Shown: positions 34,930-43,720, counted from the stretch's first letter. The stretch is DNA of 64,000 bases from JACVRW01 sp963812415 (GCA_963812415.1 CAWEVH010000035.1:1-64000), one strand, 5' to 3'. Numbers and translations: made by a program. Notes: generated by a model not told the origin, from the letters alone.

Positions 34930-35008
34930 CTTTTGCTGCTTGTCAAGCAAAAGTCTCGCGATTGAAGCGGCATTAATCGCATCCTTAGCGGCTGGCGAAA
35001 AGCAAAAG
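34930..35008. promoter_or_regulatory. Operator boxes between the sugar operon and the ROK gene
   Basis: CTTTTGCT (34930-34937) and AGCAAAAG (34946-34953) form a perfect 8-bp inverted repeat with an 8-base spacer. The same AGCAAAAG recurs at 35001-35008, closer to the ROK gene. These AT-rich boxes stand out in a 70% GC region and are the obvious sites for the ROK repressor. Confidence 0.68.
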
Positions 35009-35032
35009 AGCCTTGCCAGCCGTGCTTTACTC

Positions 35033-36250
35033 ATGTCGTTGGCTGCCACGGACAGTGACCCAACGATGCGCTCGCCCGCCGGGGATGCGGCGACGGCGGG
35101 CGCGGTCCTACGGATGATCCGCGATGCGGGCACGTTGACCCGTGCCGAGCTGGCGCGCCGAAGCGGCCTCGCCCGCTCCACCGTCGCGCAGCGGATCGAC
35201 GTTCTCCTCAAGCATGAGCTGATCCTCGAGGCCGGGGGCCAGAACTCGACCGGCGGGCGTCCACCCACGTCTCTGGCCTTCAACGACGGCTCCGGGGTGG
35301 TGCTCTGTGCGGACCTCGGCGCGACCCACTCCCGCCTCGCGGTCAGCGACCTCGGCAGTGCGCCGCTCGGCGAGGTCGTGATCGACCTCGACATCGGGAC
35401 GGGTCCGGACGCGGTGCTCGGCATCGTGCACGAGACCTTCGGCCGGCTGCTCGCCGATGTCGGCCGCCGTGTCGAGCAGGTTCGAGGCATCGGCGTCGGG
35501 GTGCCGGGACCGGTGGCATTCGACCGGGGCGAGCCGACGAGCCCCCCGATCATGCCGGGCTGGGACGGCTTCTCGATACCGGACTGGTTCGCCGGCCGCT
35601 ACGACGCGCCCGTGCTCGTGGACAACGACGTGAACATCATGGCGCTTGGGGAGCACTGGACTCACTGGCGCGACCGCGCCCATCTGCTCTTCATCAAGGT
35701 GGGAACGGGCATCGGCTGCGGCATCGTCGCGGAGGGGCACATACACCGCGGCGCCAAGGGCGCAGCAGGCGACATCGGCCACATCCGCCTCGCCGGCCAC
35801 GACGTGGTGTGCCGCTGCGGCAACGTCGGCTGCCTCGAGGCGGTGTCCGGCGGAGGCGCCCTTGCCCGTCGGCTCTCAGACGAAGGCATCGAAGCGAATA
35901 CCAGCCGCGACGTCGCGCGCCTCGTGAAGGCCGGCAACGGGGCCGCCACCCGACTCGTCCGCGAGGCCGGCCGCAACCTCGGCGACGTTCTGGCGGGGTG
36001 CGTGAACTTCTTCAACCCAGAGGTGATCGTGATCGGCGGCGACGTCGGCCAGGCCTCTCAGCAGCTCCTGGCCGGCGTGCGCGAGGTGACCTTCCAGCGC
36101 TCCCTGCCGCTGGCGACCGAGGAGCTGCGCGTCGTCCCAAGCCAACTGGGCGACAGGGCGGGCGTGATCGGCGCGGCGATCATGATGATCGAGCACGTGC
36201 TGTCCCCCGACGCGATCGACCGGGCGATTCGCCGCGGCGTGGCCGCCTAG
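35033..36250 (+). CDS. ROK-family transcriptional regulator (XylR/NagC type)
   Basis: A 405-residue repressor. It has an N-terminal winged helix (VLRMIRDAGTLTRAELARRS, GLARSTVAQRIDVLLKHELI) and a ROK sugar-kinase-like domain with DLGATHSRLAVSD, VGVPGPVAFDRG, VDNDVNIMALGEHW and the zinc site CRCGNVGCLEAVSGGG. It probably senses the sugar or sugar phosphate handled by the divergent ABC/oxidoreductase operon and represses it through the AGCAAAAG boxes. I chose the ATG at 35033. Frames upstream are open, but they would run through the operator. Kinase activity is unlikely for a DNA-binding member. Confidence 0.9.
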   Translation: MSLAATDSDPTMRSPAGDAATAGAVLRMIRDAGTLTRAELARRSGLARSTVAQRIDVLLKHELILEAGGQNSTGGRPPTSLAFNDGSGVVLCADLGATHSRLAVSDLGSAPLGEVVIDLDIGTGPDAVLGIVHETFGRLLADVGRRVEQVRGIGVGVPGPVAFDRGEPTSPPIMPGWDGFSIPDWFAGRYDAPVLVDNDVNIMALGEHWTHWRDRAHLLFIKVGTGIGCGIVAEGHIHRGAKGAAGDIGHIRLAGHDVVCRCGNVGCLEAVSGGGALARRLSDEGIEANTSRDVARLVKAGNGAATRLVREAGRNLGDVLAGCVNFFNPEVIVIGGDVGQASQQLLAGVREVTFQRSLPLATEELRVVPSQLGDRAGVIGAAIMMIEHVLSPDAIDRAIRRGVAA

Positions 36251-36843
36251 GTGGGCGGCGGATCAGCCGCCCGACTCCCGTCGCCGCCAGCAGCGCTCCG
36301 GCGAGCCAGGCGATCCAGGCCGGTGAGCCCTCGCCGGCCGGGTCCGTGGCCGGCCTCGCGGCCGGCGGCGGCTCCACCACCTCGTCCACGCGGGCCTCGG
36401 GGAGCGCGGCATCCGGGCCCACGTCGGGCAGGGTGCGCGCCGGCCGGGGCCGGATGCCCGCGGTGAGCTGGGCGTAGGCCCTGGCCGACTCGCGCGACAT
36501 GGTCATCCAGGTCCCGTCCTCGCCGCGCATCAGGCGCGCCCGCGGCAGGGCCGCGACCGCGTAACGCTGGGCGAACCGCTCGCGGTCGGCCGCAGCCAGC
36601 GCGTTCGGATCGCGGACGGTGAGGTGACCGTCGTGCGATACCAGGGCAGGCCGCGCTCGGGGCCCGAAGCCGCGGTCCGCCGGCGCCGAGGTCCAGGGCC
36701 AGCTCGTCGTCGGTGACCCTCACGCAGTCCTGGGCGCCGCAGACCTTGGCGGCCGACACGCCCTTGGCCGCCGCGCCGGCCGGCATGAGGAGGGCGGCGA
36801 GGATTACGAGGAGCGAAACACGCTCGCGTCTTCCCATGCTCAT
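36247..36843 (-). pseudogene. Secreted or membrane protein of unknown function, frameshifted
   Basis: The N-terminus has a signal-like segment (MGRRERVSLLVILAALLMPA) and VCGAQDCVRVTDDELALDLG. From about 36660 the sequence makes sense only in another frame: SHDGHLTVRDPNALAAADRE, then MRGEDGTWMTMSRESARAYA, a Pro-rich stretch, and one C-terminal membrane helix, AWIAWLAGALLAATGVGRLI. One extra base near 36650-36690 explains this. The end is uncertain: in the second frame the stop is at 36180, inside the ROK gene. Similar two-cysteine, single-helix proteins occur in Solirubrobacter-like genomes, with no assigned role. Confidence 0.55.
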
Positions 36844-36887
36844 GACTACAAGCGCGGCGCCCATGTGGTTCCCTAGTAGGGAGACCG

Positions 36888-37673
36888 ATGGCCCTCCTCG
36901 AGTTCGACGAGAAGCTGGCGGAGCAGATGGAGGTCGTCTACCGGTCGCGGGACATCCTGCGCCGGCGTCGGCTCGTCTACGAGGCCCTCGACGCGTCCGA
37001 GGGCGACCGCGTGCTGGACGCCGGCTGCGGTCCGGGGTTCTACGCCGCCGAGCTCCTCGAGCGGGTCGGCGAGCGGGGGTCCGTGGTCGGCCTCGACCGG
37101 AGCGAGCAGATGCTCGCCGTGGCGGCCCACCGCTGCGGCGACGCGCCCAACGTGACCTTCGAGCGAGCCGAGGTGACTTCCCTCCCGGTCGAGGACGAGA
37201 GCTTCGACCGCGCGCTATCGGTTCAGGTGCTCGAGTACGTGCCCGAGGTCGACACCGCCATCGCCGAGCTTCGCCGGGCGCTGCGCCCGGGTGGACGCGT
37301 GGTGATCTGGGACGTGGACTGGCGGACGCTGTCCTGGCACTCGGAGGACCCGGAGCGCATGCGGCTCGTGCTCGCCGCCTGGGACGAGCACCTCACTCAT
37401 CCCTCGCTCCCACTCACGCTCGCCGCGCGGATGCGCGCGGCCGGCTTCGAGGACGTGAGGATGGAGGCGCACGCGTTCGCGAGCGCCGAGCTGAGCGGCG
37501 ACGCCTACGGCAGCGCGCTGCTGCCGCTCATGCAGGATTACGTGGCCGGCGTGGAGCGGATCGGCGAAGAGACCGCCCGCGCCTGGGTCGCCGAGCAGCA
37601 CGAGCTCCAGGAACGCGGGCGGTTCTTCTTCGCCTGCACGCAGTTCTGCTTCACAGGCGTGCGAGCGGCCTGA
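36888..37673 (+). CDS. Class I SAM-dependent methyltransferase
   Basis: A 261-residue methyltransferase of the UbiE/Methyltransf_11 type. The SAM-binding motif is VLDAGCGPGFYAAELLERVG, followed by VVGLDRSEQMLAVAAHRCGD (acidic residue binding the ribose), FDRALSVQVLEYV and ALRPGGRVVIWDVDW. The substrate is unknown. The C-terminal part (MQDYVAGVERIGEETARAWV and FFFACTQFCFTGVRAA) resembles arsenite or quinone methyltransferase relatives only loosely. It converges on the secreted-protein gene with a 15-base gap. Confidence 0.88.
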   Translation: MALLEFDEKLAEQMEVVYRSRDILRRRRLVYEALDASEGDRVLDAGCGPGFYAAELLERVGERGSVVGLDRSEQMLAVAAHRCGDAPNVTFERAEVTSLPVEDESFDRALSVQVLEYVPEVDTAIAELRRALRPGGRVVIWDVDWRTLSWHSEDPERMRLVLAAWDEHLTHPSLPLTLAARMRAAGFEDVRMEAHAFASAELSGDAYGSALLPLMQDYVAGVERIGEETARAWVAEQHELQERGRFFFACTQFCFTGVRAA

Positions 37674-37688
37674 CCGCTCGGAGGGGTT

Positions 37689-38423
37689 CTACCTGCGGCA
37701 GCTGGCCGACGCGATGTCGGTCAGGCTGCCATCCGTCATGACGTTCGTGACCTTCATCTTCCAGCTCTTCTTGCAGCCGGTGGAGGCCACCACGCCCATG
37801 CTGCGGCCCTTCACGTTGGTCTTGCCCTCGAGGGTGAAGGTGAGCGTCTTGATCGAGCTGCGCACGCCGAGGGCGGGCTGCTGGATGTTGGCCGGGATCG
37901 CGACGTCGATGAGGCCCTTCTTCGAGACCTTGCCCTCGATCATGGTCTGGATCGGCACGGGCACCGTCGCATCGAGGTAGAGGCCGAGGTTGCCGGCGCT
38001 CGTCACGACCGCGGTCACGTCGATCTCCTCGACGAGGGCGCCATTGCCGGCGAGAGCGGTCACGTGGCCCTTGCCGACGATCGCGCCCTTCGGGCACGAC
38101 TTCAGGGAGCGCTCGCGGTTCACGCGGTTCACGTCGCAGCGCTGCTTCTTCGGCCACGCCTTGCCGTTCCAGGCGATGCCGGAGGGAAGCTGAACCTTCA
38201 GGCGCGTGGTGGTCGAGGGCATGCCGGTGCCGCTCTTGGTACCGCCCTCCATTCGAAGGGTCAGCTTGAGCGGCTTCGGGCTCTTCGCCGTCCCGGCCTT
38301 GGCCGGAGTGACCTTGAGGGTCGTGTCGAGTGTCGAGTCCGCGATGTCGGCCATCGCCGGGCCGGCGAGGGAGAGAGTCAGTACGCCCGCGAGGGCGCAC
38401 CCGGTCAGGGTCTTCTTCAGCAT
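37689..38423 (-). CDS. Secreted protein of unknown function, paralogue A
   Basis: A 244-residue exported protein with a clear signal peptide (MLKKTLTGCALAGVLTLSLA, cleavage near AMADI) and a GGAGAA ribosome site. The mature part is beta-rich with KSPKPLKLTLRMEGGTKSGT, VQLPSGIAWNGKAWPKKQRC, LKSCPKGAIVGKGHVTA and a C-terminal CKKSWKMKVTNVM with SASCRR. Four cysteines probably form disulfides. It resembles the gene at 39306-40079 in length, layout and motifs (CPxG, C-terminal GCKxx with a terminal Cys). The family is typical of secreted actinobacterial proteins without known function. Confidence 0.75.
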   Translation of the reverse strand: MLKKTLTGCALAGVLTLSLAGPAMADIADSTLDTTLKVTPAKAGTAKSPKPLKLTLRMEGGTKSGTGMPSTTTRLKVQLPSGIAWNGKAWPKKQRCDVNRVNRERSLKSCPKGAIVGKGHVTALAGNGALVEEIDVTAVVTSAGNLGLYLDATVPVPIQTMIEGKVSKKGLIDVAIPANIQQPALGVRSSIKTLTFTLEGKTNVKGRSMGVVASTGCKKSWKMKVTNVMTDGSLTDIASASCRR

Positions 38424-38528
38424 CAGGTTCTCCAGGGGTTCAAGGGGAACTGCTCTCGCGCAAAGGTTTATCGAGCAGACCTAAGGGCCGGTTAAGGAGT
38501 GCGCGCGCGGCTGCCGATCTCCCCTGGG

Positions 38529-39227
38529 ATGAGCGTCAACGACCTCGCCCTCGTCCAGGGCATGCACGACACGAAGCTGGCGCTGCGACGGTGGAACCGT
38601 GATCCGCTGTCCGCGCTGGGGCCGTGGCTGGCGCTCAGCGCGCTGATCGCCGTCACCCTGCTGCTCGCGATCTACGGGGTGGCAAAGGTCTCGACGCCGG
38701 ACCCCTCCCCGTACGTGATCCCGGGCTACACCGAGCGTGCCGGCCTGTCCGACTACCTCCACGTCCTGTACCGGAACTCGCTCGTACTGGCGCTTCACGC
38801 GATGGCGTGCGTGGCGGGCTTCATGGCCGGCAGCTCCCTTCCCTTGCTGGCCGAGCAGCGGAGCGGACTGTCGCGCTGGGTACACGAGCAGGCCGGACCG
38901 CTCGCGATCGCGTTCGTGGTCTGCGCGACGCTCTTCTCGCTCACCACGCAGGCGTACATCATCGGCGGCACGGCGTCGTCGATCGCGGCGCAGCTCGGAA
39001 CGACTCCCGGTCCCCTGCTGCTGGCGCTCTCCACCCACGCGCTGCCCGAGCTGGTGGCCCTGTTCCTCCCGCTCGCCGCCTGGATCGTGGCGAGCCGCGC
39101 CGACGACTGGCAGGACCTGCTGGCCGCGACCTTCGTGACCGTGGCCGTGGCGGTGCCGGTGCTGCTGGCCGCGGCGGCGGTCGAGATCTGGGTCTCGCCG
39201 CACCTGCTCGGCCTCGTGGCCGCGTAG
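38529..39227 (+). CDS. SpoIIM-like (DUF95) integral membrane protein
   Basis: A 232-residue membrane protein with about five helices. The signature STHALPELVALFLPLAAWIV, a His and Glu in a membrane helix, is the hallmark of the stage II sporulation protein M family. LHAMACVAGFMAGSSLPLLA is the typical preceding helix. In non-sporulating actinobacteria the role of SpoIIM-like proteins is unclear. I chose ATG 38529. It lies between two related secreted proteins, both on the other strand. Confidence 0.8.
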   Translation: MSVNDLALVQGMHDTKLALRRWNRDPLSALGPWLALSALIAVTLLLAIYGVAKVSTPDPSPYVIPGYTERAGLSDYLHVLYRNSLVLALHAMACVAGFMAGSSLPLLAEQRSGLSRWVHEQAGPLAIAFVVCATLFSLTTQAYIIGGTASSIAAQLGTTPGPLLLALSTHALPELVALFLPLAAWIVASRADDWQDLLAATFVTVAVAVPVLLAAAAVEIWVSPHLLGLVAA

Positions 39228-39244
39228 CGCCGTCCCGGAACGCA

Positions 39245-39272
39245 AGCGGGGCGGCCCGAAGGCCGCCCCGCT
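39245..39272. terminator. Bidirectional hairpin after the SpoIIM-like gene
   Basis: AGCGGGGCGGCC / GGCCGCCCCGCT with a CGAA loop: a 12-bp perfect stem between convergent genes. Confidence 0.8.
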
Positions 39273-39305
39273 GAAAGGCGAACGTCTGGAACGGCGGTCA
39301 GGCCG

Positions 39306-40079
39306 CTAGCAGGCCACCTGCTTGTTCGCGGTGAACTTCTGGCCCGTCTCGTCGACGAACTCGACGCGCACCGAGCGCTTGCCCTTGCAGCCGATCTCCG
39401 AGTAAATGCCGACGGTACGTTGAACGCCCTTGATCATCATCTTCGCGGTCTTGCGCTCGACCACCGAGGTCGTGTCGACGACGGCATTGTCGAGCCCGGC
39501 CGGGTGGGCGAGGTTGTCCGGCACACTGAAGCGGAGCTCCGACGTCTTGACGCCGTCGAGCTTCACCGTGGTGAACGGAGCCTTGATCGCCGTGTGCACC
39601 GAGAGCGGGCAGGTCGGCGGATCGCCGTCCAGGCGAATCGAAAAGCCGCCGTTCTTGCCGCCATCAGAGATGTTGTAGAGCGTCAGCTTGAGCTGGCACG
39701 GGAGCTTCGCGGTCAGGTCCTGGCGTGGGCCGGTGTTGTTGGTCACCGTGCCGCCGCCAAGCCGGGCCTTCGAGCACTTCGACGAGACGGTCGCGTCGTC
39801 CGTGTCGGTGAACTTGCACGCGTTGAAGGGCTTCGGGTACGCGAACAGTCCCTCGGCCGCGATCCGGTACTGGCGGATCGGGCTGGGGCGGTTGGCCGGA
39901 TTGCTATCGCTGACCTCGTAGCCGAACGCGAACTTCGCCGGCAGCGGCTTCGCGGGCGTGCCCTTGCCCTTGGGCGTGATGGTGGCGATGTCCACCTCGT
40001 ACACGTTGGCCGCGTACGCGGTCGCAACCGCTGCGAGAACCGCCACAGCGGTCACAGCGGCGATCAAACGCTTTCGCAT
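39306..40079 (-). CDS. Secreted protein of unknown function, paralogue B
   Basis: A 257-residue exported protein starting at ATG 40079 after a strong AGGAGGA. The signal is MRKRLIAAVTAVAVLAAVAT with cleavage near AYAANV. The mature part has KGKGTPAKPLPAKFAFGYEV, CKFTDTDDATVSSKCSKARL, PCQLKLTLYNISDGGKNGGF, DGDPPTCPLSVHTAIKAPFT and the end GCKGKRSVRVEFVDETGQKF with KQVAC. It shares length, cysteine pattern and Lys/Pro-rich start with the protein at 37689-38423. No function can be assigned. Confidence 0.75.
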   Translation of the reverse strand: MRKRLIAAVTAVAVLAAVATAYAANVYEVDIATITPKGKGTPAKPLPAKFAFGYEVSDSNPANRPSPIRQYRIAAEGLFAYPKPFNACKFTDTDDATVSSKCSKARLGGGTVTNNTGPRQDLTAKLPCQLKLTLYNISDGGKNGGFSIRLDGDPPTCPLSVHTAIKAPFTTVKLDGVKTSELRFSVPDNLAHPAGLDNAVVDTTSVVERKTAKMMIKGVQRTVGIYSEIGCKGKRSVRVEFVDETGQKFTANKQVAC

Positions 40080-40227
40080 TCCTCCTCCTAGAGGGTCAAA
40101 CGGGGTACGGGAAAGTGAGTCTTCCTCCCGCGCGAGTCCCCTCGATCGAGGCAAGGCCACAGGCCCCCGGCGGGCGAATCCACCCTACAACACGTTCCGG
40201 CCCAAATGTTGCGGCATCCTTCGATCG

Positions 40228-41028
40228 ATGCGGCCGCCGGTGCAAGCCGAGATCTACGCGCCCGAGTTCCCGCCGGGCGGGGAATGGCTGAACGTCGCCT
40301 TCCTGCGCATGAACACGTTGATGGGACGGGGCCCGGTGCTGGTCGAGTTCTGGGACTTCGCGCGCGTCAACTCGCTGAGGACGCTCCCCTACGTGAAGCG
40401 CTGGCACGAGCGCTACTCGGCGGCCGGCCTGCGCGTGATCGGCGTCCACTCGCCGGGCTACTCGTTCGGGCGCGATCGCGACACCGTGGCGCGCGCGGTC
40501 GAGCGCCTGGCGATCCCCTATGCCGTGCTGCTCGACCCGGAGCTCGACACCTGGCGGCTGTACGGGAACAAGGGCTGGCCGGGCCGCTACCTGTTCGACC
40601 GCACCGGCAAGTTGGCGCTCATCCACTACGGCGAGGGCGAGTACGAGGACACCGAGCGGGCGATCGGCGAGTGCCTCGAGCTCGATGTCGAGCCGCTGCC
40701 CCCGCTGCGGCCCGAGGACGCCTCCGGGCTGTTGCTCGAGCCGCAGACGGCGGACATCGCGCTTCCGGCCGATCGCGAGCGGCTCGAGCTGGTGCGCGAC
40801 TGGACCGCCGGCGAGGACTGGCTCGAGGCCGCCGACTCGGGCGCGGCCGCGAGCTTCAACTACCGCGCGGGCGGCGCCTATGCGGTGCTGTCGGGCAACG
40901 AGGTCGAGGCGGGCCTGCACGAGTGCGACGGGCGCGTGACCGCGCAGTCGCCCGGCCTGCGGCTGCACGGCGTGCAGTTCACGCCTATCCCACCGTCGGG
41001 AGCGAGCGCTCCGCCAGCGCCTTCCTGA
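40228..41028 (+). CDS. DipZ-like thioredoxin-fold protein lacking the CxxC cysteines
   Basis: A 266-residue soluble protein. The first about 150 residues match the thioredoxin domain of DipZ-type proteins: VLVEFWDFARVNSLRTLPYV, KRWHERYSAAGLRVIGVHSP, YSFGRDRDTVARAVERL and the cis-Pro region GNKGWPGRYLFDRTGK. The position that is CINC (CxxC) in active members reads RVNS here, so no thiol-disulfide chemistry is expected. The second half (about 175-255) resembles the C-terminal beta domain of DipZ. No signal peptide or membrane part is seen, so it may be a cytosolic binding protein. It overlaps the convergent ispH by 44 bases. Confidence 0.78.
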   Translation: MRPPVQAEIYAPEFPPGGEWLNVAFLRMNTLMGRGPVLVEFWDFARVNSLRTLPYVKRWHERYSAAGLRVIGVHSPGYSFGRDRDTVARAVERLAIPYAVLLDPELDTWRLYGNKGWPGRYLFDRTGKLALIHYGEGEYEDTERAIGECLELDVEPLPPLRPEDASGLLLEPQTADIALPADRERLELVRDWTAGEDWLEAADSGAAASFNYRAGGAYAVLSGNEVEAGLHECDGRVTAQSPGLRLHGVQFTPIPPSGASAPPAPS

Positions 41029-41956
41029 TCTCCTTGGGGAGCATGAAGCGCACGTCCTCCTGGACGACCTCGAACTCCGAGACCTCGCTGGTGCCGCGCT
41101 CGCGGAAGAACTCGACCAGGCGCTGCACGAGCTCCTCGGGAGCACTGGCGCCGGACGAGATCCCCACAACTCGCTTGCCGTCGAGCCACTCCTCCTCGAC
41201 CTGCTGCTCGTTGTCGATCAGGTAGGAGTCGGCTCCGTGGTCGCGGGCGACCTCGACGAGCCGGTTGGAGTTCGACGAGTTGCGTGAGCCGATCACGAGC
41301 ACGAGGTCGCACTCGCGCGCCATCTGGCGGACCGCCATCTGGCGGTTCGTCGTGGCGTAGCAGATGTCGTCCGACTTCGGCCCGGTGATGTTCGGGAAGC
41401 GCTCGCGCAGCCGGCGGATGATGCGATCCGTCTCGTCGACGCTGAGGGTGGTCTGCGTGAGGTAGGCCACGCGGTCCGGGTCGTCCAGCACGAGCGCGTC
41501 CACGTCGTCTTCGGTCTCCACGAGCACGAAGGAGTCCGGGGCCTCGCCCATCGTGCCCTCGACCTCCTCGTGCCCCTCGTGTCCGATCAGGACGATCGTG
41601 TAGCCCGCGGCGGCGAACTTCTTCGCCTCGACGTGGACCTTTGTCACGAGCGGGCAGGTGGCGTCGATCGTCTTCAGGTCGCGCTGCTCGGCGTTGGCGT
41701 GCACCGTGGGCGACACCCCGTGGGCGGAGAAGACGACCGTCTGGCCCTCCGGCACCTCGGTCTCCTCCTCGACGAAGATCGCGCCGCGCTCGCGGAGCTG
41801 CTCGACCACGTGCTTGTTGTGGACGATCTCCTTGCGGACGTACACGGGCGCGCCGTAGAGCTCGAGAGCGCGCTCCACGGTCTGCACGGCGCGGTCCACG
41901 CCCGCGCAGTAGCCGCGCGGCGCGGCGAGGAGCAGCCTGTCGGGGGCGGCGGCCAT
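40985..41956 (-). CDS. ispH: 4-hydroxy-3-methylbut-2-enyl diphosphate reductase
   Basis: A 323-residue Fe-S enzyme making IPP and DMAPP in the last step of the MEP isoprenoid pathway. The three cluster cysteines are in APRGYCAGVDRAVQTVERAL, IDATCPLVTKVHVEAKKF and DDICYATTNRQMAVRQMA. Catalytic EEVEGTMGE and SAHGVSP are present, as are SRNSSNSNRLVEVAR and SSGASAPEELVQ. It is a stand-alone gene with TAGCCT eight bases before its ATG. The enzyme needs the SUF system encoded in the same window. Confidence 0.97.
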   Translation of the reverse strand: MAAAPDRLLLAAPRGYCAGVDRAVQTVERALELYGAPVYVRKEIVHNKHVVEQLRERGAIFVEEETEVPEGQTVVFSAHGVSPTVHANAEQRDLKTIDATCPLVTKVHVEAKKFAAAGYTIVLIGHEGHEEVEGTMGEAPDSFVLVETEDDVDALVLDDPDRVAYLTQTTLSVDETDRIIRRLRERFPNITGPKSDDICYATTNRQMAVRQMARECDLVLVIGSRNSSNSNRLVEVARDHGADSYLIDNEQQVEEEWLDGKRVVGISSGASAPEELVQRLVEFFRERGTSEVSEFEVVQEDVRFMLPKEIRKALAERSLPTVG

Positions 41957-42007
41957 CGAGGCCTAGGCTAGCGAGGCCGCCGCCCGCGACCTGTCACCTG
42001 TTCAGCC

Positions 42008-42800
42008 TCAGTAGAGCGCGCGGATCGCGTCCTGGTCGAGCGAGCCGAGCGCGCAGCGCGCGCCCAGGTAGCTCGGATACATGACCGAAGCGGTGCTCGA
42101 CGCGTGCCCGAGGCCGGCCACGTGGCCGTTCTCGTGCAGCAGCACGGTCTGGACGTCGAAGCTGCCCGGCACGTTCGTGCAGCCCGTGTTCCAGGGCACG
42201 CCGTTGTTGAGCGCCATGTCCGCCTCGTCCTGGCCGCCCGTGGTCGACCAGGTCACGCCGAGGATGTTGCCCCCGAGGCTCGCCCAGCCCACGTCGTTGA
42301 AGCCGTCGAGCACCTGAGGGCCGGGGCACTCGCGCACGATCGACGGGCAGCGGGTGGTGGTGCCACCGAAGCTCATCCGGAAGCGCGAGCCCGCACGCTG
42401 CTCCAGGTCGACTGGGTGGCGGTGAGGTCGGACTGTGCGGACGACCGCCTCACCCGCGCCGTTGTAGTTCTGCACGACCGGCAGCACGTCCCACACGAGC
42501 CCGGTGAAGGTCGGACCGCCGGGTACGGGCGCGGCCCGCCACCGCCGCCGCCGCGGGGCGGCTTGGGGCCGCTGGGGGCGGCTTGGGGCGCGCGCCCTGC
42601 TCGGCGAGGGCCTGGTCGGTGGCCTCGCGGGCCGACTGGCCGCGCGGCACTTGGACGAAGACCTCGACCTGCACGTCGTTGCCGTTCACGTGGGCTGTGC
42701 CGATCGCCGACGCCGTGCGGGGAGCGGCGCTGGCCGGCGCGGCCGCGAGGCCGGCCACCGACAGGACGGTGAGCGCTGCGATGACGACTCTTCGAGACAT
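42008..42800 (-). pseudogene. Secreted matrixin-like metallopeptidase, several indels
   Basis: An exported zinc peptidase. The ATG at 42800 begins a signal peptide (MSRRVVIAALTVLSVAGLAA, cleavage near ASAAP). The last 120 residues carry the metzincin zinc site LLHENGHVAGLGHASS and a Met-turn ASVMYPSY. Between them the frame changes near 42560, 42450 and 42400. The intended sequence can be followed as GPTFTGLVWDVLPVVQNYNG, QSDLTATQSTWSSVR and GSRFRMSFGGTTTRCPSIVR. A run of Pro/Gly codons near 42540-42600 is where the first shift occurs. It could be a real pseudogene or sequencing error; the catalytic core itself is intact. Confidence 0.65.
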
Positions 42801-42841
42801 GCTCGCGCGGTACCCGGGCCCGGCCGAAGCTATGCGCCCGG

Positions 42842-43720
42842 TCAGAGCCCACGCACGAGCTCGAGCACCGCCTCGCCCACGGCGTCGACGCTCTGCTCGG
42901 ACACCGCCGAGAGGTCGTCGCAGGTGCGATGAAAGCAGTCGAACTCGAAGTCGATCAGGTCGATCGACGGCACGCCCTGCTCGAGAAACGGCAGGTGGTC
43001 GTCCTGGATGGCGCCGGCCGTGCCCGCCGGGAACACCTTGCGGACGCCGACCCGTGCCGCCGCCTGGCGCAGCCGCCGCCACAGGCCCGGCCGCGAGTAG
43101 CCCTCGCGCGGGATCTCGAGCCGCTTGTCGCCCACGAAGTCGAGCAGCACCATCGCGCGGGCGTCGCGGTAGCGACGGGCAGCCACCTTGCTGCCGCGCA
43201 GCCCACGCTGGTAGAAGCGCTCGCTGCCGGGGCCGGGCGCCTCCTCTCCGTCGAACAGGATGAAGTGGATGGTGTGGCGCGGGCGCTCGACCGTGCGGGC
43301 GAGCTCGGTGACCACTGCCGTGCCCGAGGCGGCGTCGTTGGCGCCCACGAAGCCGTCGATCTCCTTGGTGTCGTAATGGGCGCCTACGACGATGTAGCCG
43401 CGCTCGCGGCCGGGGACCGTCCCCACGACGTTGCGCAGGCCGCCCGGCACGCGCTCGAAGCGACCGCGCGGCAGCAGGTCGCGAAGCCGGAGCGCGAGCT
43501 TCCGCGAGGTGGCCGAGCCGGCCGGACGGGGTCCCATCTCGACCTGCTCGCGCAGCAACGCGAACGCGGCGGCGCCGTCGAAGCGGTCGGCGGTCGCGCG
43601 CGGCGCCGCGCCGCCCGCTTCGTCGTCGTCGACGAACGGCAGGTTGTCCGTCGCCACAAGGGCGACGAGCACCAGACCGAGTGCGACTTGGACCCCAAGC
43701 ACGATTACCAGCAGCTTCAC
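42842..43720 (-). CDS. M28-family zinc aminopeptidase
   Basis: A 292-residue membrane-anchored or secreted peptidase of family M28. An N-terminal hydrophobic segment (LVIVLGVQVALGLVLVALVA) precedes the catalytic domain. The two-zinc ligands are visible: His in VGAHYDTKEIDG, bridging Asp in GANDAASGTAV, Glu pair in FDGEEAPGPGSERF, Asp in AMVLLDFVGD and the final His in DCFHRTCDD. It probably removes N-terminal amino acids from peptides outside the cell. It is divergent from the WS/DGAT gene. The GTG start at 43720 lies just 31 bases from it. Confidence 0.92.
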   Translation of the reverse strand: MKLLVIVLGVQVALGLVLVALVATDNLPFVDDDEAGGAAPRATADRFDGAAAFALLREQVEMGPRPAGSATSRKLALRLRDLLPRGRFERVPGGLRNVVGTVPGRERGYIVVGAHYDTKEIDGFVGANDAASGTAVVTELARTVERPRHTIHFILFDGEEAPGPGSERFYQRGLRGSKVAARRYRDARAMVLLDFVGDKRLEIPREGYSRPGLWRRLRQAAARVGVRKVFPAGTAGAIQDDHLPFLEQGVPSIDLIDFEFDCFHRTCDDLSAVSEQSVDAVGEAVLELVRGL

